NCBI GenBank assembly: GCA_016743235.1
Contig: VRZD01000016.1
Location: forward strand, 79,430-143,429
DNA length: 64,000 nucleotides
Direction: 5' to 3'
Source: Pantanalinema sp. GBBB05
GTDB lineage: Bacteria > Cyanobacteriota > Cyanobacteriia > Leptolyngbyales > Leptolyngbyaceae
Shown: positions 43,694 through 51,950 of the stretch, piece by piece
Numbering within the stretch: position 1 is the stretch's first letter
How the letters are laid out: the number at the start of each line of letters is the position of its first letter
Program-made: the position numbers and the translations under genes
The notes under the pieces: model-generated
Told to the model about the DNA's origin: nothing
What the model saw: the letters and a program-made list of their open reading frames with translations, nothing else
Database searches by the model: none

Positions 43694-45331
43694 ATGGCAA
43701 AGCGCATCATTTACAACGAAAACGCTCGTCGTGCCCTAGAAAAGGGAATGGACATTCTGGCTGAGGCAGTTGCCGTTACTCTAGGTCCCAAAGGTCGCAA
43801 CGTTGTCCTAGAGAAGAAGTTCGGCGCTCCGCAAATCGTGAATGATGGTGTAACCATCGCGAAGGAAATCGAACTCGAAGATCATGTTGAAAACACTGGC
43901 GTATCTTTGATTCGTCAAGCCGCTTCCAAGACCAATGATGCAGCAGGCGACGGCACCACCACCGCAACCGTGTTGGCTCACGCCATGGTGAAAGAAGGTC
44001 TGCGCAACGTGGCAGCCGGTGCGAACGCGATCGCCCTAAAGCGTGGCATCGACAAAGCGACCAACTTCCTGGTAGACCAAATTGCTCAACATGCTCGTTC
44101 TGTCGAAGATTCCAAGGCGATCGCCCAAGTGGGCGCCATCTCTGCCGGCAACGACGACGAAGTTGGTCAAATGATTGCCAACGCCATGGACAAAGTTGGC
44201 AAAGAGGGTGTGATCTCTCTGGAAGAAGGCAAGTCCATGACGACCGAACTGGAAGTCACCGAAGGGATGCGCTTCGATAAGGGTTATATCTCTCCCTACT
44301 TCGCGACAGATACCGAGCGGATGGAAGCGGTGCTTGACGAACCCTTCTTGCTAATCACCGACAAGAAGATCACCCTGGTACAAGATCTCGTTCCCGTCCT
44401 GGAGCAAGTGGCTCGTGCCGGTCGTCCTCTAGTGATCATCGCTGAAGACATCGAGAAAGAAGCGTTGGCTACCCTGGTGGTAAACCGCCTGCGCGGTGTG
44501 CTGAATGTGGCGGCTGTGAAGGCTCCTGGCTTCGGCGATCGTCGGAAAGCCATGCTGGAAGACATCGCGGTGCTAACCGGCGGTCAACTGATCACCGAAG
44601 ATGCCGGTCTGAAGCTGGATGCAGCCAAGATCGACAGCCTGGGTAAAGCGCGTCGGGTCACCATCACCAAAGACAACACCACGATCGTCGCTGAAGGCAA
44701 CGAAGCGCAAGTGAAAGCTCGCGTTGAGCAGATTCGTCGCCAAATGGACGAAACCGAATCCAGCTATGACAAAGAAAAGCTGCAAGAGCGTCTGGCTAAG
44801 CTGGCTGGCGGTGTGGCTGTGATCAAAGTCGGTGCGGCAACTGAAACCGAAATGAAGGATCGGAAGCTGCGTCTGGAAGATGCGATCAACGCAACTAAAG
44901 CCGCTGTGGAAGAAGGCATTGTTCCGGGTGGTGGTACCACTCTGGCGCACCTGTCTCCTCAATTAGAAGAATGGGCAAACGGCAACCTGGCTGGCGAAGA
45001 GTTGATCGGTGCCACGATCGTCGCTCGCGCTCTGGCCGCTCCCCTGAAGCGGATCGCTGAAAATGCCGGTCAAAACGGTGCGGTGATTGCTGAGCGGGTG
45101 AAAGAGAAGGACTTCAATGTTGGCTATAATGCGGCCACCAATGAATTCGTTGACCTGTTTGAAGCTGGGATCGTTGACCCCGCTAAAGTGACTCGTTCGG
45201 CACTGCAAAATGCCGCTTCGATCGCAGGTATGGTGTTGACCACCGAGTGCATCGTAGTTGACAAGCCCGAACCTAAGGATGCAGCTCCAGCTGGTGCTGG
45301 CGGCGGCATGGGCGGCGACTTCGACTACTAA
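43694..45331 (+). CDS. groL: Chaperonin GroEL (GroEL1)
   Basis: GroEL is the tetradecameric ATP-driven chaperonin. The frame is open from 43625, but MAKRIIYNENARRALEKGMD is the conserved start at 43694, giving 545 residues. The ATP-binding TLGPKGRNVVLEKKFGAP and GDGTTTATVLA are intact, as are the apical-domain segments (GYISPYFATD) and the C-terminal domain. The C-terminus AGAGGGMGGDFDY is typical of operon-borne cyanobacterial GroEL1. It is the second gene of the CIRCE-controlled operon. Confidence 0.98.
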   Translation: MAKRIIYNENARRALEKGMDILAEAVAVTLGPKGRNVVLEKKFGAPQIVNDGVTIAKEIELEDHVENTGVSLIRQAASKTNDAAGDGTTTATVLAHAMVKEGLRNVAAGANAIALKRGIDKATNFLVDQIAQHARSVEDSKAIAQVGAISAGNDDEVGQMIANAMDKVGKEGVISLEEGKSMTTELEVTEGMRFDKGYISPYFATDTERMEAVLDEPFLLITDKKITLVQDLVPVLEQVARAGRPLVIIAEDIEKEALATLVVNRLRGVLNVAAVKAPGFGDRRKAMLEDIAVLTGGQLITEDAGLKLDAAKIDSLGKARRVTITKDNTTIVAEGNEAQVKARVEQIRRQMDETESSYDKEKLQERLAKLAGGVAVIKVGAATETEMKDRKLRLEDAINATKAAVEEGIVPGGGTTLAHLSPQLEEWANGNLAGEELIGATIVARALAAPLKRIAENAGQNGAVIAERVKEKDFNVGYNAATNEFVDLFEAGIVDPAKVTRSALQNAASIAGMVLTTECIVVDKPEPKDAAPAGAGGGMGGDFDY

Positions 45332-45380
45332 TTGGCTCGTTTGTAACAGAGAATCTATTCCTGTTATCTGCAATAATCTA

Positions 45381-45418
45381 GGGCGATCGCATTCCATTCA
45401 GGGCGATCGCCCTTTTTT
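45381..45418 (+). terminator. Intrinsic terminator of groESL built from two HIP1 sites
   Basis: GGGCGATCGC (45381-45390) pairs with GCGATCGCCC (45403-45412), followed by six T residues. Each arm contains the GCGATCGC octamer. It lies about 50 bases after groEL. Confidence 0.85.
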
Positions 45419-45471
45419 ATCGCTGATAGAATCTTGCGATACACTGAACTGATTGAGTCTGATCAGAAAAA

Positions 45472-46035
45472 ATGCAAACTCAAGAGCGGATCTATTCACC
45501 CGAAGAGTACTTAGCTCTAGAAGAAACAGCAGATTTCCGGAGCGAATATTACAATGGACAAATTTTTCCTATAGTAAGTGGCTCACTCAATCACAACCGC
45601 ATTGCTGGTAGTTTAGTTGCAGCGTTAGACCTAGCTTTAACAGATAATTATGATGTTTTCATCAGCGATATGCGGCTCTGGATTCCCCAGGCTAGGCTAT
45701 ACACTTATCCAGACGTAATGGTTGTCGCTGGAGCGTTGGAGCTTGCTGAAGGGCGAAAAGATACGATTAAAAATCCAAAATTGATTGTCGAAGTATTATC
45801 TGACTCTACTAAGAACTATGATCGCGGTGAAAAATTTGAATTTTACCGAACGATTCCTAGTTTTCAAGAATATCTTTTGGTTGATCAGGCAAAAATCCAT
45901 TTAGAACACTATACGAAAACCGCTCATAATCAATGGTTATTGACTGAATATAACGACCTTAATACAGAGCTTACTTGTGTTTCTATACCCTTCAGAATTT
46001 CCCTATCTATTATTTACAAGAAAGTGGTTTTTTAA
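45472..46035 (+). CDS. Uma2-family protein (DUF820, restriction-endonuclease-like fold)
   Basis: The 187-residue protein belongs to a family greatly expanded in cyanobacteria, with a PD-(D/E)XK nuclease-like core. Visible motifs are YSPEEYLALEETADFRSEYYNGQIFPI, the strand-turn YTYPDVMVVAG and LIVEVLSDSTKNYDRGEKFEFYRTIPSFQEYLLVD. The acidic D-x-n-E-V-L arrangement matches the putative metal site. The cellular role is not established; some copies lie in mobile regions. It stands alone here. Confidence 0.88.
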   Translation: MQTQERIYSPEEYLALEETADFRSEYYNGQIFPIVSGSLNHNRIAGSLVAALDLALTDNYDVFISDMRLWIPQARLYTYPDVMVVAGALELAEGRKDTIKNPKLIVEVLSDSTKNYDRGEKFEFYRTIPSFQEYLLVDQAKIHLEHYTKTAHNQWLLTEYNDLNTELTCVSIPFRISLSIIYKKVVF

Positions 46036-46081
46036 GCGATCGCTGCACAGCTAAACACAGCGATCGCATTCAGAGGCTGAA

Positions 46082-46255
46082 TTATTTAGAACCAAATTTC
46101 TGCTTGGCTTGGTCGTAGATTTCCGCCGTAATTTCAGTTGTACCCATTTCTTGAGCTAGTTTTTCAATTTTCTTTCGGGCAGCGGGACGGACAAAAAAAG
46201 GAATTTCTTTTAACCGGGCTTCGGCTTCAGGCGTCCAGGCGATCGCGTCACTCAT
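46082..46255 (-). CDS. Stand-alone PCP-reductase-domain protein (57 aa)
   Basis: The small frame encodes a 57-residue protein: it begins MSDAIAWTPEAEARLKEI, continues PFFVRPAARKKIEKLA and ends AEIYDQAKQKFGSK. This is the signature of the C-terminal PCP-reductase domain found in ChlB of light-independent protochlorophyllide reductase, here as a free domain. GAGAG lies about eight bases before the ATG. In this family R and K residues form a basic face, and the separate role is unknown. It sits between the Uma2 gene and an unknown minus-strand gene. Confidence 0.8.
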   Translation of the reverse strand: MSDAIAWTPEAEARLKEIPFFVRPAARKKIEKLAQEMGTTEITAEIYDQAKQKFGSK

Positions 46256-46382
46256 CACTATACTCTCAAATCAATTGTTCTATCCTACACTGTCGATCGG
46301 TTCAAACTAACGACACAGAAGCTGAAAACGCAGTAAAAATTCTCTCAGTTTGTCCGTTGCATTTGAATAGTTATGCAGCCAT

Positions 46383-46844
46383 TTACTGAAAATTGGGATA
46401 GTTCCGACTACCCTTAAACATTGCTTCTATCTCCTCAACAGTGGTGAGAATTGCTTCTGTTTCTCCATCTGCAACTAATTCTTTGATTTCCTTTAGCCGT
46501 TCCAACACACCTGCTCTTCCATCAGGAAGCAACTCATGAAACTGATACCAATTGTAGAGATGATACAACAAGTGGTATGTAGCGCCAATAGCAGGTTTAC
46601 GATCGGGTTTGCGTAGAAATATCTCTAAATCAACTAACCAATCTATTGCGGCTCCGATGCCATCGACATAGGTATGGAAAATAGCCGTATCTAGCATCTC
46701 CTCTGGTGCATTAGGATAAGCTTGCTGGAATGCTTGTTTTGCCTCAACACTTAAGTTTTCCCGTTGTAGCAGTGTTCGTACTATTGCCCAACGTTGTTCT
46801 CGGCTCAGTGTTTTTGGTGTATTTGTACCTTCTGGCTTTTGCAT
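46383..46844 (-). CDS. Hypothetical helical protein
   Basis: The 153-residue soluble protein is mostly helical, starting with a polar segment (KPEGTNTPKTLSREQRWAIVRTLLQ). The central part has LLYHLYNWYQFHELLPDGRAGVLERLKEIKELV. No known domain, signal peptide or TM segment is seen. Its neighbours give no functional hint. The ORF is convincing because of its length, start ATG and composition. Confidence 0.65.
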   Translation of the reverse strand: MQKPEGTNTPKTLSREQRWAIVRTLLQRENLSVEAKQAFQQAYPNAPEEMLDTAIFHTYVDGIGAAIDWLVDLEIFLRKPDRKPAIGATYHLLYHLYNWYQFHELLPDGRAGVLERLKEIKELVADGETEAILTTVEEIEAMFKGSRNYPNFQ

Positions 46845-47140
46845 CTAAACTTATCTAGCAAAGCTAATAATAACTGCCTGTCTTATACAGCCGTCTGCTT
46901 AATAAACGCTAATCAGTCTAAGTCTAACCTAGGGAAAGTACTAGATACACAATAGCCCTTTTAATACCAACAGATAAGACTTCGGTTGATCCCCAAATAG
47001 GCACTAAACTGCATAAAAATCCATTTGCAGTTTGTGGCTTGTGGTGAATTACGCTTGACAGAGAGGATAAATTGGTTCATGGTCTAGAACAGAGGTGCCT
47101 GGTTAGAGAAAATTGACCAGGAACGGTTAATTTAGCTTGC

Positions 47141-47860
47141 TTGAGTTCTAGTCTAGTGAAGAAGCTATTCCAGGGTTCTCAAAACTATCCGTTTCTCCCG
47201 TATGCACAAATCCGCGATCGCCTGAAACCCGGTGATGTGATTGCTTTCTCTGGCAAAGATTTTCCATCGACTGGAGTGAAAGTCGCTACCTGCTCCAGTT
47301 TTGTCCATGTCGCAATCGTGTTTCAGGCTCATGAACCTGGTTCTTACGAAGACTCTGTGCTGATTGCCGAATCTCACATTGACACAAGCCTACCCAGTGT
47401 TGGTACAGGTAAACGGATTTTAGGAGTGCAGTTGCAGTGGTTAGCGCAACGGATAGCGGCTACTGATTGCCCAGTTTGGTGGGCTGCGCTCAAACAACCC
47501 CTCAACTCAAACGCTCTGAGCCAGATGCAGCAGTGGTTATTAGAAGTCGAACAACGACGAATTCCTTATGATTTCGTCCAAGCGATCGGGGCGGGGTTTG
47601 ACCTACTTGATCACTGGGGTCTGGAAAATCGTACCGATGATTCAGCCTTATTTTGCTCAGAACTGGTGACCCGGGCCTTACAAATTGCCGCTGTTCTAGA
47701 CATGACCGTTAATGCGGCGGAGCAAACCCCCCTAGATGTGATGCAGTTTTCGTGTTTCCAGCCGATCGTAGTGATCAAAACTTCAGAGTCACAACCTAAA
47801 GCTTGGTCTGGGGAAGTGATCGAGTTATCTGATTATCAGAATCAGGAGATGGAGGCGTAA
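47141..47860 (+). CDS. YiiX-like permuted papain/NlpC-type protein
   Basis: The 239-residue protein carries a permuted NlpC/P60-like fold: LKPGDVIAFSGKDF... FVHVAIVFQ (likely catalytic His near residue 56) and, later, ALFCSELVTRAL with the likely catalytic Cys in the F-C-S-E motif. This order of His before Cys is the permuted arrangement of YiiX/DUF830 proteins, thought to cleave or bind amides or lipids. There is no signal peptide. The start is uncertain: TTG at 47141 or GTG at 47156, with no clear ribosome-binding site for either. Confidence 0.72.
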   Translation: MSSSLVKKLFQGSQNYPFLPYAQIRDRLKPGDVIAFSGKDFPSTGVKVATCSSFVHVAIVFQAHEPGSYEDSVLIAESHIDTSLPSVGTGKRILGVQLQWLAQRIAATDCPVWWAALKQPLNSNALSQMQQWLLEVEQRRIPYDFVQAIGAGFDLLDHWGLENRTDDSALFCSELVTRALQIAAVLDMTVNAAEQTPLDVMQFSCFQPIVVIKTSESQPKAWSGEVIELSDYQNQEMEA

Positions 47861-47909
47861 CCCGATCGAAGCCAACCTCAAACTGAATCGAGTCTGCCCG
47901 GAACTGCAC

Positions 47910-48119
47910 TTAGTCGATCGCAACCATCACATCCGAAGACTTGATGACCGCATAAGCCGACGTGCCTTCTGCCAACCCCAAAGACTCAGCCGATTCTTTG
48001 GTAATAATGGCTGTTACTTCAACACCTGGAGCAAGCTCCAGGATCACTTCGGCATTGACTGCGCCAAGAATTACTTGTTTCACCGTACTTTTCAACGTAT
48101 TACGTGCGCTAATCTTCAT
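47910..48119 (-). CDS. Molbindin-type TOBE protein
   Basis: The 69-residue protein is one TOBE/Mop domain: MKISARNTLKSTVKQVILGAVNAEVILEL then ITKESAESLGLAEGTSAYAVIKSSDVMVA. Such small proteins assemble into hexamers that bind molybdate or tungstate and buffer the oxyanion. It lies beside a second TOBE gene that has an N-terminal extension. No modABC transporter genes are in the window. Confidence 0.9.
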   Translation of the reverse strand: MKISARNTLKSTVKQVILGAVNAEVILELAPGVEVTAIITKESAESLGLAEGTSAYAVIKSSDVMVAID

Positions 48120-48272
48120 GTCAACACCCTCATACCGTTTTTCTACAACGAGCGAATGTTAACAGGTTGGGAAGCGGCTAATTGTTGTCGCTACTACGGA
48201 AAAGTTCTAGTTGGTATAGTAGTCAGCTAGTCGGTGACCAAGCTGCATTGATGCCAACTGCAATCCCTACCT

Positions 48273-48713
48273 TCATTCCATTGCAATGACAACATCACTA
48301 GATTTGATCACAGCATACGCCTCTACTCCTTCCACCAAGCCCAGTTCCTCCACCGAAGATTTGGTAATAATCGAGATCAGTTCCACAGGATGCAAGATCT
48401 CTAGGGTGATTTCGCTATTGACAGCGCCACTGATTACCCGAGTTACTTTTCCTCGCAAAACGTTACGAGAACTCACCTTCAGTGGTTTCTTCGCTGGAGG
48501 CGGTGAAGCGATCGGTGCTGCGGCTGGAGCAGTGTTAGTCATTTCAGTAGATGGGGGAACAACCGCACCGTCAGCCTGTGCACTTAACCCTCGGACTAGT
48601 TCGCGCAGAATTTCAGTTTTTGTCCGTTGTGAACTATGGCAAAACTCCTCTAGAATTCGCCGCTCCTCATCTGAGGTTTGAAAGGTAATCCATCCCTGCT
48701 CTTTTCTGGGCAT
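48273..48713 (-). CDS. Ribbon-helix-helix plus TOBE fusion protein
   Basis: Residues 1-45 read ITFQTSDEERRILEEFCHSS... TKTEILRELVRGL, a ribbon-helix-helix-like (CopG-type) fold expected to bind DNA as a dimer. A Pro/Ala-rich linker (about 50-78) joins it to a TOBE domain (79-146) with SSRNVLRGKVTRVISGAVNSEIT and LGLVEGVEAYAVIKSSDVVIA. The combination suggests an oxyanion-sensing regulator, analogous in logic to ModE, which joins a winged helix to TOBE domains. The target DNA and the ligand are inferred. Confidence 0.72.
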   Translation of the reverse strand: MPRKEQGWITFQTSDEERRILEEFCHSSQRTKTEILRELVRGLSAQADGAVVPPSTEMTNTAPAAAPIASPPPAKKPLKVSSRNVLRGKVTRVISGAVNSEITLEILHPVELISIITKSSVEELGLVEGVEAYAVIKSSDVVIAME

Positions 48714-48799
48714 TGTGTTCCAATTTTGTTGGTAACTACTAACTAAGTTGGTACCCCATGACCAACAGTTCTACCATTCACTATAAAACTAGTAGTGGG

Positions 48800-49213
48800 T
48801 TAGTTTTTCGCCATCAACAATCTCAAAATTTTGGCGTGCATAAAGGCAACATCAGGATCCCGTTGAATGGCTTGATGGTAGCGTTGTTCTGAATGGGTGC
48901 CTTCTTCGCTCGGTTGTAACAACTGTCGAGCTTCGGCAAATAAAGCAGTGGCTTCGCTCAGAGTCACTGGTTCTTTAGCGGCTAAAAATTCATCAATTTG
49001 CACAATATATTGAGAGATTGGTCGTAACCAGCTAAACCATTCGTGGCTGACCACTAATTGAAAATATTCACCTTTAGACTGAATCCGCCCATGGGATTCT
49101 TCATAACTGACGCGTTCCGATTCCAGTAAGGCTTTATGCAATGGGAGCAGTAGCGATCGTAATTCTCGCAGTTGTTTGAGGACAAATTCTAACGACAAAT
49201 TAGCGGAAGACAT
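48800..49213 (-). CDS. Hypothetical protein in asnS operon
   Basis: The 137-residue protein has an N-terminal helix (LEFVLKQLRELRSLLLPLHKALLESE) and the motif FSWLRPISQYIVQIDEFLAAKEPVT, then AEARQLLQPSEEG. No domain is recognised. The ATG at 49213 (MSSANLSLEF) is chosen over a TTG at 49219. It lies 26 bases downstream of a 47-residue membrane protein gene and asnS, so co-transcription is likely. Confidence 0.66.
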   Translation of the reverse strand: MSSANLSLEFVLKQLRELRSLLLPLHKALLESERVSYEESHGRIQSKGEYFQLVVSHEWFSWLRPISQYIVQIDEFLAAKEPVTLSEATALFAEARQLLQPSEEGTHSEQRYHQAIQRDPDVAFMHAKILRLLMAKN

Positions 49214-49239
49214 GAGCAAATAGTTCCGTAAACAATAGT

Positions 49240-49383
49240 TTACTGGGCGAAAAAGCCAGTAAATAATAGCGGCAAGAGAATTAAAACTCCAATAATTAGC
49301 ACGAGTGTACCTGGTTCAAGCTTGACAATGTTGCGATCGTCAACTTTGGCTTGGTCAGACTGCAATTTATCAGAATCAGGCAT
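49240..49383 (-). CDS. Small single-TM protein (47 aa)
   Basis: The frame starts ATG at 49383 and ends TAA at 49240. The N-terminal half is polar (MPDSDKLQSDQAKVDDRN) and the C-terminal half is one hydrophobic segment (GTLVLIIGVLILLPLLFTGF) ending in FAQ. It sits 12 bases after asnS and 26 bases before the next gene, on the same strand, which supports it being real. I do not recognise the family. It resembles small thylakoid or plasma-membrane subunits in design only. Confidence 0.6.
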   Translation of the reverse strand: MPDSDKLQSDQAKVDDRNIVKLEPGTLVLIIGVLILLPLLFTGFFAQ

Positions 49384-49395
49384 GATGTTTTAACC

Positions 49396-50787
49396 TTAAA
49401 ACTCAATTTCTTGGGGGGCACGAGGAAAGGGAATCACATCCCGAATATTGCCCATTCCAGTCATAAATTGGACTAAGCGCTCAAAGCCTAAACCAAAGCC
49501 AGCATGGGGTACAGTGCCATACCGACGCAAATCGAGGTACCACCAGTAGGGAGCCGGATCAAGACCCTGATTAGTAATGCGTCGCTCTAACACATCGAGC
49601 CGTTCTTCCCGTTGGGATCCCCCAATAATTTCACCAATTTTGGGCGCGAGAATATCCATCGCTCGCACCGTTTTTTCGTCATCGTTCAGCCGCATGTAGA
49701 AAGCTTTGATCTTGGCAGGATAATCCGTCACAATTACAGGCTTTTTGAATAGTTCCTCCGCTAAATAGCGTTCATGTTCGGATTGCAGATCTAAGCCCCA
49801 TTCAACTGGGTATTCGAAGGTTTTACTAGCTTTTTCCAACAACGAAATTGCTTCCGTATAAGTCACTCTTGCAAACTCATTGTTGATAATATTGTCTGCC
49901 GTCTTCAGGACCGAATCATCAATCCGCTGGTTGAAAAACTCCATATCTTCGGGGCAGGTTTCTAACACATGGCTGAAAATATGTTTGAGGAAAGATTCGG
50001 CTAGATCCATATCCCCGTCTAGATCACAAAATGCCATTTCCGGTTCCACCATCCAGAACTCAGCTAAGTGGCGGGAAGTATTAGAATTCTCTGCCCGAAA
50101 GGTCGGACCAAAGGTATAGACATTACTGAATGCCATCGCCATAATCTCGGCTTCCAGTTGTCCGCTCACCGTCAAATACGCTTGTTTGCCAAAGAAATCC
50201 TGGCTATAGTCCGGCTTGTGATCATCAGTGTGTGGCACATTAGCCAGATCGAAGTTCGTGACCGTGAACATTTCACCAGCGCCTTCACAGTCACTAGACC
50301 CAATCAATGGTGTATGAACCCAGAGGAAACCCCGTTGCTGAAAAAACTGATGAATTGCCGTTGATGCAGCATTCCGGACTCGAAACACTGCGCCTAAGGT
50401 ATTCGTCCGTGCCCGTAAGTGGGCGATCGAGCGCAAAAACTCAAACGAGTGGCGCTTTTTCTGCAATGGATAGGTTTCGGGGTCGGCTTCTCCATAAACC
50501 ACGATCGACTCGGCTTTTAACTCAATCCGTTGACCCTTGGCTGGAGACTCCACTAGGGTTCCCGTAATCTCAACTGAAGCCCCCGTATTCACCCGCTTTA
50601 TGGTCTCAGCGTATCCCGGCACGGTTTGATTCACCACCGTTTGCAGCCCTGCCATGGAAGAACCGTCATTAACTTCAACAAAACTAAATTCTTTCTGTTC
50701 TCGCTTGGTGCGAACCCAACCTTTGACAGTAACGGTTTCGTTGGGTTGTCCGTGCCGTAGCAGATCGAGAATACGTTGAGTAGTCAT
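49396..50787 (-). CDS. asnS: Asparaginyl-tRNA synthetase
   Basis: This class II synthetase attaches Asn to tRNA-Asn. The N-terminal OB-fold anticodon domain is TVKGWVRTKREQKEFSFVEVNDGS. Motif 1 and the AspRS/AsnRS-like features include FQQRGFLWVHTPLI, motif 2 FGPTFRAENSNTSRHLAEFWMVEPEMAF, and motif 3 HAGFGLGFERLVQFMTGMGNIRDVIPFPR. The ATG at 50787 (MTTQRILD) is chosen over a TTG at 50793. The presence of AsnRS means direct asparaginylation, not only the amidotransferase route. Two small genes follow. Confidence 0.96.
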   Translation of the reverse strand: MTTQRILDLLRHGQPNETVTVKGWVRTKREQKEFSFVEVNDGSSMAGLQTVVNQTVPGYAETIKRVNTGASVEITGTLVESPAKGQRIELKAESIVVYGEADPETYPLQKKRHSFEFLRSIAHLRARTNTLGAVFRVRNAASTAIHQFFQQRGFLWVHTPLIGSSDCEGAGEMFTVTNFDLANVPHTDDHKPDYSQDFFGKQAYLTVSGQLEAEIMAMAFSNVYTFGPTFRAENSNTSRHLAEFWMVEPEMAFCDLDGDMDLAESFLKHIFSHVLETCPEDMEFFNQRIDDSVLKTADNIINNEFARVTYTEAISLLEKASKTFEYPVEWGLDLQSEHERYLAEELFKKPVIVTDYPAKIKAFYMRLNDDEKTVRAMDILAPKIGEIIGGSQREERLDVLERRITNQGLDPAPYWWYLDLRRYGTVPHAGFGLGFERLVQFMTGMGNIRDVIPFPRAPQEIEF

Positions 50788-50880
50788 GAGCAATCATCGG
50801 GAGTAGGGAATCCAACCATGGGTAAACCATGCTGAATTTGAGTGTAGCGCTGATTGAGAATCTGGGACGATCGCTTCACC

Positions 50881-51333
50881 CTACAGTTGCCGAGATGATG
50901 AAGTGGGCGGTATCGATTCCGGCTGTGGTTGCGGTTGCTTCAACACGGCAAAGGCAAGAAACCAACCCAATACCATACCCAACCCACCAAACCGCACAAT
51001 CTGCCAAAACGGTTCCTTTAAGCTACCCCAGGTAAACAACCGACTTTCCAAATGAAACTCTAGTTCATCTAACCGAGATTGGATTTGCTTTAGCTCCGCT
51101 TTCCATTCTGGTTGGGCGCTCTGCTCAAGTTCAGTCTGCAAGTATTCACGACGTTGTTGTAACTGAGCCTGCTCCTGCTGGTCTCGTTCGATCTGGACAT
51201 AACGCTCTTTTAGGGAGTGCAGCGATCGCTCTACCTCCGCCAACTCCTGGTCAAAATTCAACTCCTTAGCCTCACTTGGCTCAGCTTTAGAGTGATCGTG
51301 ATCGGACGGTGGCATTGGCTCAGAAGAGGGCAT
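50881..51333 (-). CDS. Coiled-coil protein with C-terminal membrane anchor
   Basis: The 150-residue protein has a polar, acidic N-terminus, a coiled coil about 30-95 (LAEVERSLHSLKERYVQIERDQQEQ... LEFHLESRL) and one TM segment (FGGLGMVLGWFLAFAVL) followed by a short Pro/Gln-rich tail. It looks like a tail-anchored scaffold. No family is recognised with confidence. It is divergent from the small gene at 51376. Confidence 0.7.
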   Translation of the reverse strand: MPSSEPMPPSDHDHSKAEPSEAKELNFDQELAEVERSLHSLKERYVQIERDQQEQAQLQQRREYLQTELEQSAQPEWKAELKQIQSRLDELEFHLESRLFTWGSLKEPFWQIVRFGGLGMVLGWFLAFAVLKQPQPQPESIPPTSSSRQL

Positions 51334-51375
51334 AGTACAGTAAAGATAATCTCCATTACCATACTGCCCTGCTTT

Positions 51376-51660
51376 ATGCTGAACACTTCTACCCAGGCAA
51401 CAAATTTATCGGATTTACGGCAGGCTAGTCCAGAAGCATTGGCGCAAATCCTGTTAGAAAAACTGACTATTAACGATAGCAACTGGCATCGCCTAAAATC
51501 GAACCGCAATGCCCGCGCCAGTGAACAAGCTGCTGCTGCTTTAGTATTTCTGCTCAAGAATCAGCCAGACGAAGCCTTACCAAGATTACAACAAGCCGTT
51601 GGTTGGCTCGATCGCTCCATTTCAGCCCCCCCTTGCCCCACTCACGGGCATAACGGTTAA
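51376..51660 (+). CDS. Small conserved cyanobacterial protein
   Basis: The 94-residue protein starts MLNTSTQATNLSDLRQASPEALAQ. It contains NDSNWHRLKSNRNARASEQAAAALVFLLKN and ends GWLDRSISAPPCPTHGHNG. I recall proteins of this form as a cyanobacterial family of unknown function, possibly DUF6439. A longer frame from 51217 is in the antisense of the coiled-coil gene and is not used. The ATG at 51376 gives the usual length. Confidence 0.68.
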   Translation: MLNTSTQATNLSDLRQASPEALAQILLEKLTINDSNWHRLKSNRNARASEQAAAALVFLLKNQPDEALPRLQQAVGWLDRSISAPPCPTHGHNG

Positions 51661-51950
51661 CTTAACTGTCCCTCAGCCCGTGCATTGTGGAGGTTGCTAT
51701 CTCTATCAAAACCTGGTCAATCAAGACCTCACCAGCTGGAGGCGGAGACGGTTACTCCTATGTTCAGGTAGCCGTCAGCCTCCAGAAAATATCCTTAGTT
51801 AGACTGAATTAAGGCGCTAGCCGCACGACTTATCACCAACGCCTATCATTGCAGGAATTCCAGTCGATCAGATGTCTCTAGCAACCCCATTAAGAGATTT
51901 GAGGAAGACTTGCCGATGCGATAAAACCATTGATCTGGTGGAGCAACTTG

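Noticed and set aside
44963..45397. 144-codon minus-strand ORF over the groEL 3' end
   Set aside because: It is antisense to a highly conserved coding region and runs through the terminator area, with no protein motif.
48286..48681. 131-codon plus-strand ORF over the RHH-TOBE gene
   Set aside because: The minus-strand frame has clear TOBE motifs, so the plus frame is a shadow.
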